From NCBI GenBank assembly GCA_020633335.1, contig JACKDU010000003.1, forward strand, positions 124,001 through 188,000: a stretch of DNA of 64,000 nucleotides, given 5' to 3'. The notes beneath the pieces are model-generated. The model ran no database searches, was not told the DNA's origin, and worked only from the letters and a program-made list of their open reading frames with translations. The position numbers and the translations under genes are program-made. Of the stretch, positions 50,813 through 59,707 are shown piece by piece. Source of the DNA: Myxococcales bacterium. GTDB lineage: Bacteria > Myxococcota_A > Polyangia > Nannocystales > Nannocystaceae. The first letter of the stretch is position 1, and each line of letters begins with the position of its first letter.

Positions 50813-52861
50813 ATGATGACCTACTCGTCCGCGACCACCCGCGCCGCCGCCAGCCTCGCGCTGGGCCTCGCGCCGATCCTCGGCGCCTGCACCGATCCGC
50901 CGCTCATGTCCGAGTCGGCGACCGAAGGCCCGCCGACCTCGACCTCGCCCTACGATCCCTCGCAGGGGAGCGGCGGCAGCACGGGCACCGGCGGCACCGA
51001 CTCGGGGCCGAGCTCGGGCTCGACGGGGAGCGAGACCACCGGCGAGCCGATGCCGCCGATGTGCGACGACGCGCTCAAGCGCTGCGACTACGAGTTCACC
51101 TACCCCGACGGCGGTGAGTCGTCGGTCGACGTGATGGGCGACTACGCGGCCGACGGCTGGACCGCCGGTCGGGCGATGACCAAGAACGGCGCGACCTGGT
51201 CGGTGACGATCGCGGTCCCCTGGGACGCGCCGGTCCAGTACAAGCTCCGCCTCAACGGCGACACCTGGATCCCCGACCCCAACAACCCCAACCAGGTCGA
51301 CGACGGCTTCGGCGGCTACAACTCGGTGGTCGACGGGGTGACCTGCGACTGGTGGAGCTGCGACTCCGGCAACATCGGCCTCTTCGACTGGCGCGACGCG
51401 GTGATCTACTTCGTCTTCGTCGACCGCTTCAACAACGGCGACAAGGGCAACGACGGGCCGATCGGCGTCGAGATGGCGGCCGACTGGCAGGGCGGCGACT
51501 GGGCCGGGGTGACCGCGAAGGTCGAGGAGGGCTACTTTAACGAGCTCGGGGTCAACACCCTCTGGCTGACGGTGCCGCTCGACAACACCAACGAGAGCGG
51601 GATCGGGGTCGGCGGCGACACCCACCAGTACTCGGCCTACCACGGCTACTGGCCCCAGAACTTCGAGCAGACCGAGGAGCACTTCGGGACGATGGAGGAG
51701 CTCCAGGCGCTGGTCACGGCCGCCCACGATCACGAGCTCAAGGTGATCATCGACTACGCGATGAACCACGCCCACGCGTCGGCCCAGGTCTACGCCGATC
51801 ACTCCGACTGGTTCTGGCCCAACGACAACGGCAAGGGCGGTAACTGCATCTGCGGCGAGGGCTGCGACTGGGACGCCGACGCCAAGAAGTGCTGGTTCAC
51901 CGGCTACCTCCCCGACTTCAACTACACCAAGGCGGAGGCCCGGCAATTCTCGATCGACAACACGATCTGGTGGATCAACCAGACGGGTATTGACGGCTTC
52001 CGCCTCGACGCGGTCAAGCACATCGAGGACTCGTGGATGCTCGACCTCCGGGCGCGGGTGAAGTCGGAGATCGAGCCGATGACCGGCGAGCACTTCTACA
52101 TGGTCGGCGAGACCTACACGGGCGATCGCGACCTCATCAAGTACTACGTCAACCCGAACATGCTCGACGGGCAGTTCGACTTCCCGCAGCGGATGAAGGT
52201 CGCCGAGAACCTGATCATGCGGCAGGGGACGATGAACGACCTCGAGTCCTTCCTGGCGACCAACGACTCGTACTACGGCACCGGGATCATGAGCACCTTC
52301 ATCGGCAACCATGACATCCCGCGGGTGATCCACCTCGCCGAGGACACGCCGCTCTGGGGGAGCCCCTGGGACGGCGGCAAGGACAAGGCGTGGAACGGCA
52401 AGCCGGGGCTGCCGGCGGGGATGTCGGCCTTCGAGCGGATGGCGACCGCCTTCACCCTGCTGATGACCACCAAGGGCGCGCCGCTGATCTACTACGGCGA
52501 CGAGATCGCGCTGCCGGGCGGCGGCGACCCCGACAACCGCCGCTTCATGCAGTGGTCGGGCTACTCGGGCGGCCAGACCTTCTTGCTCGAGCACCTCAAG
52601 AAGCTCGGCCAGATCCGGGCCGATCACGCGGCGACCCGCCGCGGCACCCGCAAGACCCTGAGCGTCGACGCCGACACCATGGCCTACCAGATGAGCGGCG
52701 ACGGCGACACGGTCTACGTCCTGCTCAATCGGTCAGATTCGGCGAAGTCGGTCGGCGGCCTGCCGGGCGGGGCGTTCACCGACGCGCTGAGCGGCGCCGG
52801 CGTGCAGGGGCCGAGCGTGATGGTGCCGGCGCGGGGGTCGATGGTGCTGGTCGCGAACTAG
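50813..52861 (+). CDS. GH13 alpha-amylase-type lipoprotein (3)
   Basis: The 682-residue product (two ATGs in tandem at 50813; GGAG is best spaced to the second) has the lipobox ILGAC and a Ser/Gly/Thr linker (GSGGSTGTGGTDSGPSS). An E-set/CBM20-like domain follows (CDYEFTYPDGGESSVDVMGDYA), then the barrel: VIIDYAMNHA (about 311), GFRLDAVKHI with the nucleophile (about 395), VGETYTG (about 431) and FIGNHDIPR (about 497). The insert CICGEGCDWD is typical of this subgroup. With the second amylase and the leftward unit it completes a starch-degradation locus. Confidence 0.93.
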   Translation: MMTYSSATTRAAASLALGLAPILGACTDPPLMSESATEGPPTSTSPYDPSQGSGGSTGTGGTDSGPSSGSTGSETTGEPMPPMCDDALKRCDYEFTYPDGGESSVDVMGDYAADGWTAGRAMTKNGATWSVTIAVPWDAPVQYKLRLNGDTWIPDPNNPNQVDDGFGGYNSVVDGVTCDWWSCDSGNIGLFDWRDAVIYFVFVDRFNNGDKGNDGPIGVEMAADWQGGDWAGVTAKVEEGYFNELGVNTLWLTVPLDNTNESGIGVGGDTHQYSAYHGYWPQNFEQTEEHFGTMEELQALVTAAHDHELKVIIDYAMNHAHASAQVYADHSDWFWPNDNGKGGNCICGEGCDWDADAKKCWFTGYLPDFNYTKAEARQFSIDNTIWWINQTGIDGFRLDAVKHIEDSWMLDLRARVKSEIEPMTGEHFYMVGETYTGDRDLIKYYVNPNMLDGQFDFPQRMKVAENLIMRQGTMNDLESFLATNDSYYGTGIMSTFIGNHDIPRVIHLAEDTPLWGSPWDGGKDKAWNGKPGLPAGMSAFERMATAFTLLMTTKGAPLIYYGDEIALPGGGDPDNRRFMQWSGYSGGQTFLLEHLKKLGQIRADHAATRRGTRKTLSVDADTMAYQMSGDGDTVYVLLNRSDSAKSVGGLPGGAFTDALSGAGVQGPSVMVPARGSMVLVAN

Positions 52862-52875
52862 CGATCGTCGTTCGC

Positions 52876-53214
52876 TCAGCGCCGGAGGTTCGCGCCGGAG
52901 CGTGCCGGGTTGGAGCGGAGGTCGTGGGCGTCGAGCGCCTCCTCGAGCTCTGCGAGGGCGCCGCTGATCGCCGTGTCGAGCGCGCGGCCGCGGCCGCGCG
53001 CGACGAGGGTCTCGCCGCCGCGGACCTTGAGCTCGACCCGGACGGCGATCTCGGGGGCGCGGGCCCGGAGGTCGCGGGGCTCGACGACGAGGCGCGCGCC
53101 GAGGGCATGCTCGGCCGCGTACTCGAGGGCGGCGATCCTCCCGCGGAGCGAGGCCTCGAGCGAGGCGACGGGCTTGTGGTCGTGGAGGTCGATCTCGAGG
53201 GGGAGCTTCATCAT
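52876..53214 (-). CDS. HPF/RaiA-like small protein
   Basis: The ATG pair at 53209-53214 follows GGAGG. The 112-residue product reads as an HPF (ribosome hibernation) fold: KLPLEIDLHDHKPV, then a strand, an ALEYAAEHALGARLV helix and ISGALAELEEALDAH in the last helix. HPF proteins bind the small ribosomal subunit in stationary phase. Similarity is moderate, and the usual SpolIAA-like tail is absent. It is convergent with the third amylase gene. Confidence 0.5.
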   Translation of the reverse strand: MMKLPLEIDLHDHKPVASLEASLRGRIAALEYAAEHALGARLVVEPRDLRARAPEIAVRVELKVRGGETLVARGRGRALDTAISGALAELEEALDAHDLRSNPARSGANLRR

Positions 53215-53258
53215 CGCGGGTCCTCCGGGCGGCGAGCGTAGCACCGCGCGGGCCGGCC

Positions 53259-55241
53259 TCAGCACCCCCCGCCGAGCAGGATCGTCGACCCGGCCGGCAG
53301 CCCGAATTTCGGCGCCCGATCCTCGTCGGCGTAGTCCCAGCGCGGGGCCTCGAGGACCTCGTCGCTGGCGAGGCGCTCGCACACGGCCTCGGACTCAGGG
53401 ACCGCCTTGAGGCGCTCGACGAGCGCCGCGTCGACCAGCGAATTCGCCGGCACCCCGCGCTCGGCCGACTCGATGTGGGCGCGGATCAGGAGGCCGTCGG
53501 TGAGCCCGGCGAAGATGTGGCGGGGCGGGACCTCCCAGCGGAAGCGGGCGATCTCGCTCGGATCGAACTCGTCGCCGTTCTTGGCGATCTTGAGGTCGTC
53601 GGCCATGCCGATCTTCGCCGCCCGGACCGCGTCGTAGATCGCCAGCACCCAGCGGACGGCGTCGGCGAAGGGGCGGCGGGCGAGGAGGGCGGCGGCGGTG
53701 CGGCTGTTGCTGGCGATCGCGCCGATCGCGATGACCGAGCGCGAGGCGAAGGGGCCGATCGCCCGCACGAGATCGACGAGGAGCCCGCGGAGGTCGGCCT
53801 TGATCGCGGCGTCGAGGTCGAAGGCGGGGTCGCGGAGGCGCTCGTAAGCGTCGATCTTGGCGCTCACCTTCATCGACTTCGCGGGCATCCAGGCGACGCC
53901 GCCGAGGTCGAGGCGGACCTCGGCGAGGCGGCTCCCGTAGAACTGAACCAGGTCGTTCGGCGGCGACTCGTGGGTCGCCAGGACCTCGCCGCGGCCGCCG
54001 CAGGAGAAGTACGAGAAGTGCACCCGCTTGCCCGGCTGGATCTTCGAAGGGACCACCGGCGGCGCCCGGAAGCGCTCGATCGTCGCCTCCTGCTCGGCGT
54101 AGGAGACGTAGGGGCGGTTGGTGAAGCAGCGCGGCCAGTAGTGGCCGAAGCCCGACTTCATCGCCCGCCGCAGGTATTCGGCGATCGTCGGCGCGGCGCT
54201 CACCCCCTCGGCGCCCTCGGCCGCCGACGCGAAGATGATCGAGAAGACCTCGAGCCTCGGACCCTTGGCCTTGCGCTCGCGGACCACCCAGGTGTTGCCC
54301 TCGGGCGTGATCTCGTCGAGGAGGAGCGCCTCGTACTCGTCGCCGAAGTTCATGTAGTGGTTGTCGTCGCCGGTGAAGCGGGTCCACTGGGAGACCGGCG
54401 GGATCCGGATGCAGCCGCCGCCTGGCGGCTCGATGAAGCGCCACTCGACGTGGATCCCGTCGGCCTCGGCGTAGAGGTCGCGGAGCTCCTTCGGGATCTT
54501 CAGCGCCTTGAGGCTCTCGAGCGCGGCCTTGCCCGCCTTGCGGCCGATCTTCGAGACCGTGACCTCGATGTCCTTGCGCTTCTGGAGGCCGCGGACGAAG
54601 TCGCGGAGCTCGGCGACCACCGCGGTCATCGGCGTCGCGCTCTTGGCGTCGTCGGCCGCCTTCTTGGCGAGCTTGGCGTCGGCGTCGGCGAGCTCGCCCG
54701 CCCCCGCGCCGCCGGCCTGGAGGAGCGCGACCATCTCGCCCTCGCTCATCGTCGCGACCCCGAGCTTGGCCGCCTTGTCGAGCTTGGAGCCGGCGTCGTC
54801 GCCGTGGATCAGGAGGTCGGTCTTCTTCGAGACCGAGCCGCTCAGGGTCGCGCCGGCCTCGGCGAGGACCTTCTCGGCGGCCGCCCGCTTCATCGTCGTG
54901 AAGGTGCCGGTGAGGACGATCGTCTTGCCGGCGAAGGCGGAGACCGGGGTCGACTTCGCGGGCGGGGCCTCGGCCGCCTCGGCCGGGGCGCTCGCGGGCG
55001 GGGCCGCGTCGACGAGCGCCTTGAGGGCGGCCTCGTCGAGCACCGGGATCTTGAGGCTCTGGGCCTTCTTGAGCTTCGAGCCCGCCCGCGCGCCGGCGAT
55101 CAGGAGGTCGGTCTTCTTCGAGACGTCGCCGCCGATCGTCGCCCCCAGGCGGACGAGCGCGGCCTCGGCGTCGGCGCGCTTGAGCGCGGCGAAGGTGCCG
55201 GTGAGGACGACGTTCTTTCCCTTGAGCTCCGCTGCCTTCAT
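53259..55241 (-). CDS. BRCT-BRCT-SUKH-like fusion protein
   Basis: The ATG at 55241 starts the first of two BRCT domains. Both have the ligase-like pattern VVLTGTF...GATIGGDVSKKTDLLI (about 10-50) and IVLTGTF...GATLSGSVSKKTDLLI (about 107-145); such domains bind phosphopeptides or DNA ends. After an Ala/Lys-rich link the middle (about 230-400) resembles the SUKH/SMI1-KNR4 fold: LRDLYAEADGIHVEWRF, then FGDEYEALLLDE. The last 250 residues form a compact domain I do not recognise, ending in GGGC. Cytoplasmic, 660 residues. The combination is unusual. Confidence 0.72.
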   Translation of the reverse strand: MKAAELKGKNVVLTGTFAALKRADAEAALVRLGATIGGDVSKKTDLLIAGARAGSKLKKAQSLKIPVLDEAALKALVDAAPPASAPAEAAEAPPAKSTPVSAFAGKTIVLTGTFTTMKRAAAEKVLAEAGATLSGSVSKKTDLLIHGDDAGSKLDKAAKLGVATMSEGEMVALLQAGGAGAGELADADAKLAKKAADDAKSATPMTAVVAELRDFVRGLQKRKDIEVTVSKIGRKAGKAALESLKALKIPKELRDLYAEADGIHVEWRFIEPPGGGCIRIPPVSQWTRFTGDDNHYMNFGDEYEALLLDEITPEGNTWVVRERKAKGPRLEVFSIIFASAAEGAEGVSAAPTIAEYLRRAMKSGFGHYWPRCFTNRPYVSYAEQEATIERFRAPPVVPSKIQPGKRVHFSYFSCGGRGEVLATHESPPNDLVQFYGSRLAEVRLDLGGVAWMPAKSMKVSAKIDAYERLRDPAFDLDAAIKADLRGLLVDLVRAIGPFASRSVIAIGAIASNSRTAAALLARRPFADAVRWVLAIYDAVRAAKIGMADDLKIAKNGDEFDPSEIARFRWEVPPRHIFAGLTDGLLIRAHIESAERGVPANSLVDAALVERLKAVPESEAVCERLASDEVLEAPRWDYADEDRAPKFGLPAGSTILLGGGC

Positions 55242-55349
55242 CGACCGCGACTCTCGCACAGCTCGCGGCTGCGGGCGAGCGCCCATGCGCGAGAGGGCGA
55301 CGCCGAGATCGACGCCGCCCTCGAGCCCGTCGCGGCGCGCGGAGCCGGC

Positions 55350-57248
55350 CTACCCCGGGATCTCCGCCTTGAGCGCCCAGAACGCCCGCATGTTGAGGGT
55401 CCCCATGTCCTGTCCCGGCAGCCAGAAGGCGGCGTGGCTCGGCTCCTCGCCGGGCTTCGGGCTCTGGTCGATGGCGAAGACCCAGAGCTGCTTGACCGCG
55501 TCCTTGCCCGCGGTCAGGCGGTTGCCGTAGGTCCGCCGCGAGGTGAAGACCACCCAGGTGTAGCCGCCCGAGGCGATCGGCGCGAAGGTCGGCTCGTAGT
55601 TGTAGGAGTGGTCGCGGTCGCCGGCGGCGAAGGGGTAGTCGTCGCCGTTGACGTTCTTGAGGCGGTACTCGAGGCCCGCCTGATCGACGCTGGCGAGGTA
55701 GAGGTCGCCGCGGCTGTAGCGGGTGTCGAGCGAGTTCGGGTAGGAGCCGCGGTGGTAGACGATCCACTTGCCGTCGGGCGACACGCTCGGGAAGGTGATC
55801 CCGTTGAGGTTCGGATCGGCGCCGGCGTCGACCAGCGGGATCGGCCCGGTCGCCTTCTTCAGCTGGTGGTCGTACACGTAGTAGACGAGCCCGAGCGTGT
55901 TGTGATCGATGGCGGCGATCAGCTCGCCGTTCGGCGCGAAGGCCGGCATGTTGAGCTGGATCCCCTCGAGGCCGGTGTCGAGGAGCTTCACGCCGGTGAC
56001 CGCGTCCCACATCCCGTCGCTGCCGCCGGGCGGGCCCGGGAGCGGCGCGGCGTTCTCAATCAGCACCGTGCCGTCGGGCGAGATCGCCGGCATCGCCCAG
56101 TTGCGCACCGGCTTGCCGACGCTCTGGATGTCGAGGACCGGCACGTTGTTCGAGAGGTCGAAGGTCGAGACCGCGATGTCTCCGCCGATGATCAGGGTGT
56201 TGCCGTCGGCCGAGACCGAGTGGCAGGTCGAGCAGCCGTTCTGGCCGGCGGCCGCCAGGAAGTCCTCGGGCGCGTCGGCGCCGGGGTTGATCCGGAGGAC
56301 GCGGCCGAGGCTGTTCGCCCAGTAGTAGACGCTGCCGTCGAGGGCGCCGCTGGCGATCGTCCAGGTGTGATCGACGACGACCTTGGCGACCTGCTCGCCG
56401 GCCTTGAGGCGGCTGACCTTGAGGTTGACGTCGCCGCCCGAGGCGGTCGCCGTGACCTTCGACCAGAGCGCGGGATCGATGAGGAAGCGCGAGGGCGGAT
56501 CGGCGGTCTGGAAGACCTGGACGTCGAGGTACTCGTTCTGCAGGCGGATCAGGTACTTGTCCCCGGCCGCGCCGCCGTCCCACATCATCTCCGGCGCCCG
56601 CAGGTCGAGCGGGTAGACCATCCGGTCGTAGGGGTAGAGCCAGGCGATCTCGGCGTCGGGATCGATCGCCCCGAGGAGGAGCTCCTTGTCGGCGGGATCG
56701 AGGGGGCCGAGCGGCTCCGAGACCTCGGTGAGGACGACCTTGAGGAGCCCCTTCGCGGCCTTGCCCATGTACTGGGCGATCACCTCGGTCTCGCCGCCCT
56801 TGGCCCCGATCCCGCCGGCGAGGCCGTTGGGATCGATCGTCGCCACCCCTGGTGTGCCCAGGCTCCACGACGCCTTGATCGACTCGCCGCCGTAGAGCGC
56901 GTCGAAGTCAGCGACCTCGGAGACCCCGTTCTCGACGAGGACGGTCGCCTCCGGCGGGGTCACCTCGAAGGGCGGCGGCGGCTCGTCGGTGGTCGAGCCC
57001 GCGCTCTCGGACTCGCTCGCGGTCGCGCCGCCCGTGCTCGAGGTCGAGGTCGTGGCGTCGTCGGTGGTGCTCGCGTCGCCGCTGGTCGACGAGCCGTCGG
57101 TCGCCGACGCGCTCGCGGCCGAGTCGCTCACCGACGCAGCGACGGTGTCGCTGCTGGCGCGGCCGGAGTCGTCGCCGCAGGCCGCCAGCGTCAGCGCGAG
57201 CGCGACCGGGAGGGCGAGGGAGAGGAGGGGGCGAGCTTGGGTGTGCAT
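55350..57248 (-). CDS. Beta-propeller lipoprotein with one haem motif
   Basis: The 632-residue product has a signal peptide ending LTLAAC and a Ser/Thr/Asp-rich linker typical of this organism's surface proteins. The body carries many blade-like repeats (AISPDGTVLIENA, SVSPDGKWIVYHRG, APNGELIAAIDH) of WD40/TolB-like PD40 type. A single CxxCH motif, GCSTCHS, lies at about 339, so one c-type haem is possible. An electron-transfer or heme-sensing role would fit, as in related gene pairs with the next gene. It is probably at the outer membrane. Confidence 0.82.
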   Translation of the reverse strand: MHTQARPLLSLALPVALALTLAACGDDSGRASSDTVAASVSDSAASASATDGSSTSGDASTTDDATTSTSSTGGATASESESAGSTTDEPPPPFEVTPPEATVLVENGVSEVADFDALYGGESIKASWSLGTPGVATIDPNGLAGGIGAKGGETEVIAQYMGKAAKGLLKVVLTEVSEPLGPLDPADKELLLGAIDPDAEIAWLYPYDRMVYPLDLRAPEMMWDGGAAGDKYLIRLQNEYLDVQVFQTADPPSRFLIDPALWSKVTATASGGDVNLKVSRLKAGEQVAKVVVDHTWTIASGALDGSVYYWANSLGRVLRINPGADAPEDFLAAAGQNGCSTCHSVSADGNTLIIGGDIAVSTFDLSNNVPVLDIQSVGKPVRNWAMPAISPDGTVLIENAAPLPGPPGGSDGMWDAVTGVKLLDTGLEGIQLNMPAFAPNGELIAAIDHNTLGLVYYVYDHQLKKATGPIPLVDAGADPNLNGITFPSVSPDGKWIVYHRGSYPNSLDTRYSRGDLYLASVDQAGLEYRLKNVNGDDYPFAAGDRDHSYNYEPTFAPIASGGYTWVVFTSRRTYGNRLTAGKDAVKQLWVFAIDQSPKPGEEPSHAAFWLPGQDMGTLNMRAFWALKAEIPG

Positions 57249-57430
57249 GGGGAGCCTCGTCGGTCGCGAGAGGACCGTCTTCGCAGCATCCCCCCCACGT
57301 CGGTCGCTGCAAAGGGGTCAAGACCCCCTGCACGGTCCCCGGGGATCCGCGGTGGGAGTCGCAGCCCGCGGGGGTCGGCCCTGCGAAGGCGCTTGCCGAG
57401 GGTCGTCGACCCCAGCCCCTCGCGGGGATC

Positions 57431-58255
57431 CTAGGGGTCGTAGATCGTGCTGTAGGTCGCCGGGAACGCGCCCTCCTCGACCGGGCCGTGGCTCAGGAGG
57501 GCGTCGAGGAGCGCGCAGCGGGTCGCCTCGGCCCCCACGTCGCAGCTCGCCTGGGCGACGAGGAGATCGTCGATCGTCACCTCGAGCTCGTCGCTCGGTC
57601 GCAGCGCCCGCGAGATGATCGCGTTCGGGTGGTCGATCGTCGGCGACGGCCGCTCGCCGCGGTGGCAGATCCCGCAGGTCGTCAGGACCTCGTCGTAGCG
57701 CAGGTGCTCGAAGGGCTTGTGCTCGGGGATCGGCAGGGCCACCGGCATGATGAGCTCGCCCTTGAGCGACTCGGTCTCGCCGACTCGCTCGCCGAACTCG
57801 AGGAGCCCCTGGCCGGGGCCGTCGAGGACGATCGAGAGGGTGAGGCCGCCGAGGAAGAGGAAGATCCGCGGGCTCTTGGGGTCGTTCGCCGGCTGGGCGC
57901 TGAACTTGCTCGTGATCGCCTGGATCGCCAGCGGGCGGTCGAGGCTCTCGACCACGCAGGCGACGTCGACCGGCTCCGGCAGCGCGCCCAGGAGCGCGAG
58001 CGCCTCGGCGATCGTCTGCGGCGCGCCGAGGCCCGGCGGGGCGACGCAGCGGCGCGGGGCCGGCTCGGGGTCCGTCGTGTCGTCGGTGTCGACGCCCATG
58101 TTGGTGTCGCCGTCGCTGTCGCTCGCGCTCTCGCTGCCCTCGTCGCCGCTCGCCTCGCTGCCGCTCGCCTCGCCCGTGACCGCGCCGCAGGCCGACCCGC
58201 CGAGGGAGGTGGCGAGGAGCGCGGCGAGGGCGAGGGTGACGCGGGTGCTGGGCAT
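57431..58255 (-). CDS. Lipoprotein with one haem motif
   Basis: The 274-residue product has a signal peptide (LALAALLATSLGGSAC), a Ser/Asp-rich linker (SESASDSDGDTN) and a mature part with CVAPPGLG, and a CxxCH motif CGICHRGERPSP at about 194-199. The two early cysteines and the late ASCDVGAEATRCALL suggest disulfides. It is 182 bases from the propeller-type gene on the same strand, and the two CxxCH lipoproteins may work together. Confidence 0.75.
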   Translation of the reverse strand: MPSTRVTLALAALLATSLGGSACGAVTGEASGSEASGDEGSESASDSDGDTNMGVDTDDTTDPEPAPRRCVAPPGLGAPQTIAEALALLGALPEPVDVACVVESLDRPLAIQAITSKFSAQPANDPKSPRIFLFLGGLTLSIVLDGPGQGLLEFGERVGETESLKGELIMPVALPIPEHKPFEHLRYDEVLTTCGICHRGERPSPTIDHPNAIISRALRPSDELEVTIDDLLVAQASCDVGAEATRCALLDALLSHGPVEEGAFPATYSTIYDP

Positions 58256-58343
58256 CGGCGGGACCCTCCGACGATCGCCCGCGACCTCGGCTCGCGCAAG
58301 GCGATGGGCGCCCTGCGTGATCTTTGCGGCGGCGCCCTGGCGC

Positions 58344-59534
58344 TCAGGTGTGGCTGGGCAGCGGCTGGACGCCGAAGCGGATCAGGGTGGCGACGACCTC
58401 GTCGATGTCGACCGGCTTGATCAGGTGGGCGTCGAAGCCGGCCGCGTCGACCGCGACCCGATCGTCCTGGCGGCCGTAGCCGGTCATCGCGATCAGGACC
58501 GTCCGGGTCGTTCGGGGATCGGCCCGCAGCCGGCGGGCGAGCTCGTAGCCGTCGATCCCGGGGAGGCCGATGTCGAGGAGCGCGGCGTCCGGGCGGAGCT
58601 CGGTGATCAGCTCGAGGCCGCGGAGCCCGTCGGGGGCGGCGTCGACCGCGAAGCCGTCGTCGAAGAGGAGGGCGACCAGCGTGTCGCGGATCTCTCGGTG
58701 ATCCTCGACGACCACGACCCGACCCGGCCCCGCGGCCTTGGCCGCCGGCTGGGTCGCCTCGCCGTCGCTCGCCTCCTCCTGCGGGCCCTCGACCTGCGGG
58801 AAGCGGACGACGAATTCGCTGCCCTGGCCGAGCCCCTCGCTGTGGACCTCGATCGCCCCGCCGTGGAGCTCGACGAGCTGATGCACGAGCGTGAGCCCGA
58901 CCCCGAGGCCGCCCTGGCTGCGATCGAGCGTGGTGTCGGCCTGGACGAAGAGCTCGAAGATCCGCGCGCGGGTCTGGTCGTCGATCCCAGCCCCGTCGTC
59001 GCGCACGCGGATGATCACCTGGCCGTTCGCGTCGCCGGCCTCGATCTCGACGTGGCCGCCCTCCGGCGTGTACTTGATCGCGTTGGTCAGGAGGTTGTCG
59101 AGGATCTGGACGATCCGCGCGGCGTCGCCGTGGACCCAGAGCGGGCGCTCGCCGACCTTGGTCGCGAAGGTGAGCCGGCGCTGGTCGAGGGCCTCCCGGT
59201 GCTGGGCGACGACGTCGCCGACGAGGCGCCGGAGCTCGACGATCGCCTTGCGGAGGTGGATCTTCCCCTGGGTCACGCGGGCGACGTCGAGGAGGTCGTC
59301 GAGGAGGCGCTGCATGTGCTTCGACTGGCGCCCGATCATGTCGAGGGAGCCGAGCACCTCCTCGCCGCCGGCCCCGAGGCGGCGCTCGATCAGCCGGAGC
59401 GCGTTGTTGATCGCCGCCAGCGGGTTGCGGAGCTCGTGGGAGAGCATCGCCAGGAAGCGGAGGACGCTCGCCTCGAACTCCTCGATCGTCGCTGGCGCTG
59501 ATGGGGGCGGAGTCGGCGGCGTGTCGTCTGGCAT
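58344..59534 (-). CDS. Hybrid histidine kinase with receiver domain
   Basis: The ATG at 59534 gives 396 residues; a TTG at 59582 is also open. There is no sensory domain, only a Pro-rich N-terminus. The phosphoacceptor region is LSHELRNPLAAINN (His at about 50). The ATPase part has DNLLTNAIKYTPEG, DDGAGIDD and GGLGVGLTLVHQLVELHGG. The receiver has its phosphoacceptor Asp in LLDIGLPG (about 315) and the conserved Lys in LIKPVDIDE. Input must come from a partner, perhaps the neighbouring exporter. It lies between the ABC genes and the CxxCH lipoproteins; the gap before it is AT-rich. Confidence 0.92.
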   Translation of the reverse strand: MPDDTPPTPPPSAPATIEEFEASVLRFLAMLSHELRNPLAAINNALRLIERRLGAGGEEVLGSLDMIGRQSKHMQRLLDDLLDVARVTQGKIHLRKAIVELRRLVGDVVAQHREALDQRRLTFATKVGERPLWVHGDAARIVQILDNLLTNAIKYTPEGGHVEIEAGDANGQVIIRVRDDGAGIDDQTRARIFELFVQADTTLDRSQGGLGVGLTLVHQLVELHGGAIEVHSEGLGQGSEFVVRFPQVEGPQEEASDGEATQPAAKAAGPGRVVVVEDHREIRDTLVALLFDDGFAVDAAPDGLRGLELITELRPDAALLDIGLPGIDGYELARRLRADPRTTRTVLIAMTGYGRQDDRVAVDAAGFDAHLIKPVDIDEVVATLIRFGVQPLPSHT

Positions 59535-59707
59535 CGCGTCGGCTTGCTCGGCAGAGGTCAGGGGGCGCTGCGTCCCCAACAAAGCGCAAATAGCACGGGC
59601 CCTGATCCGGAGAATCCGAATATTGTGCGAGGATTTTCGGCCTCGCGGCCTCCACCTCCGCGTCTCCTCGCGCTACGTAAGCCCGCGCGTGGGGACGCTC
59701 CGAGGGG

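Noticed and set aside
57309..57333. GGGGTC-AA-GACCCC hairpin upstream of the propeller lipoprotein gene
   Set aside because: Only six perfect pairs in a GC-rich background; could be chance, so not annotated as an operator.
53475..57434. 1319-codon plus-strand open frame
   Set aside because: Antisense to the BRCT fusion and the propeller lipoprotein; Asp/Arg/Ala/Gly-rich with no domain pattern.
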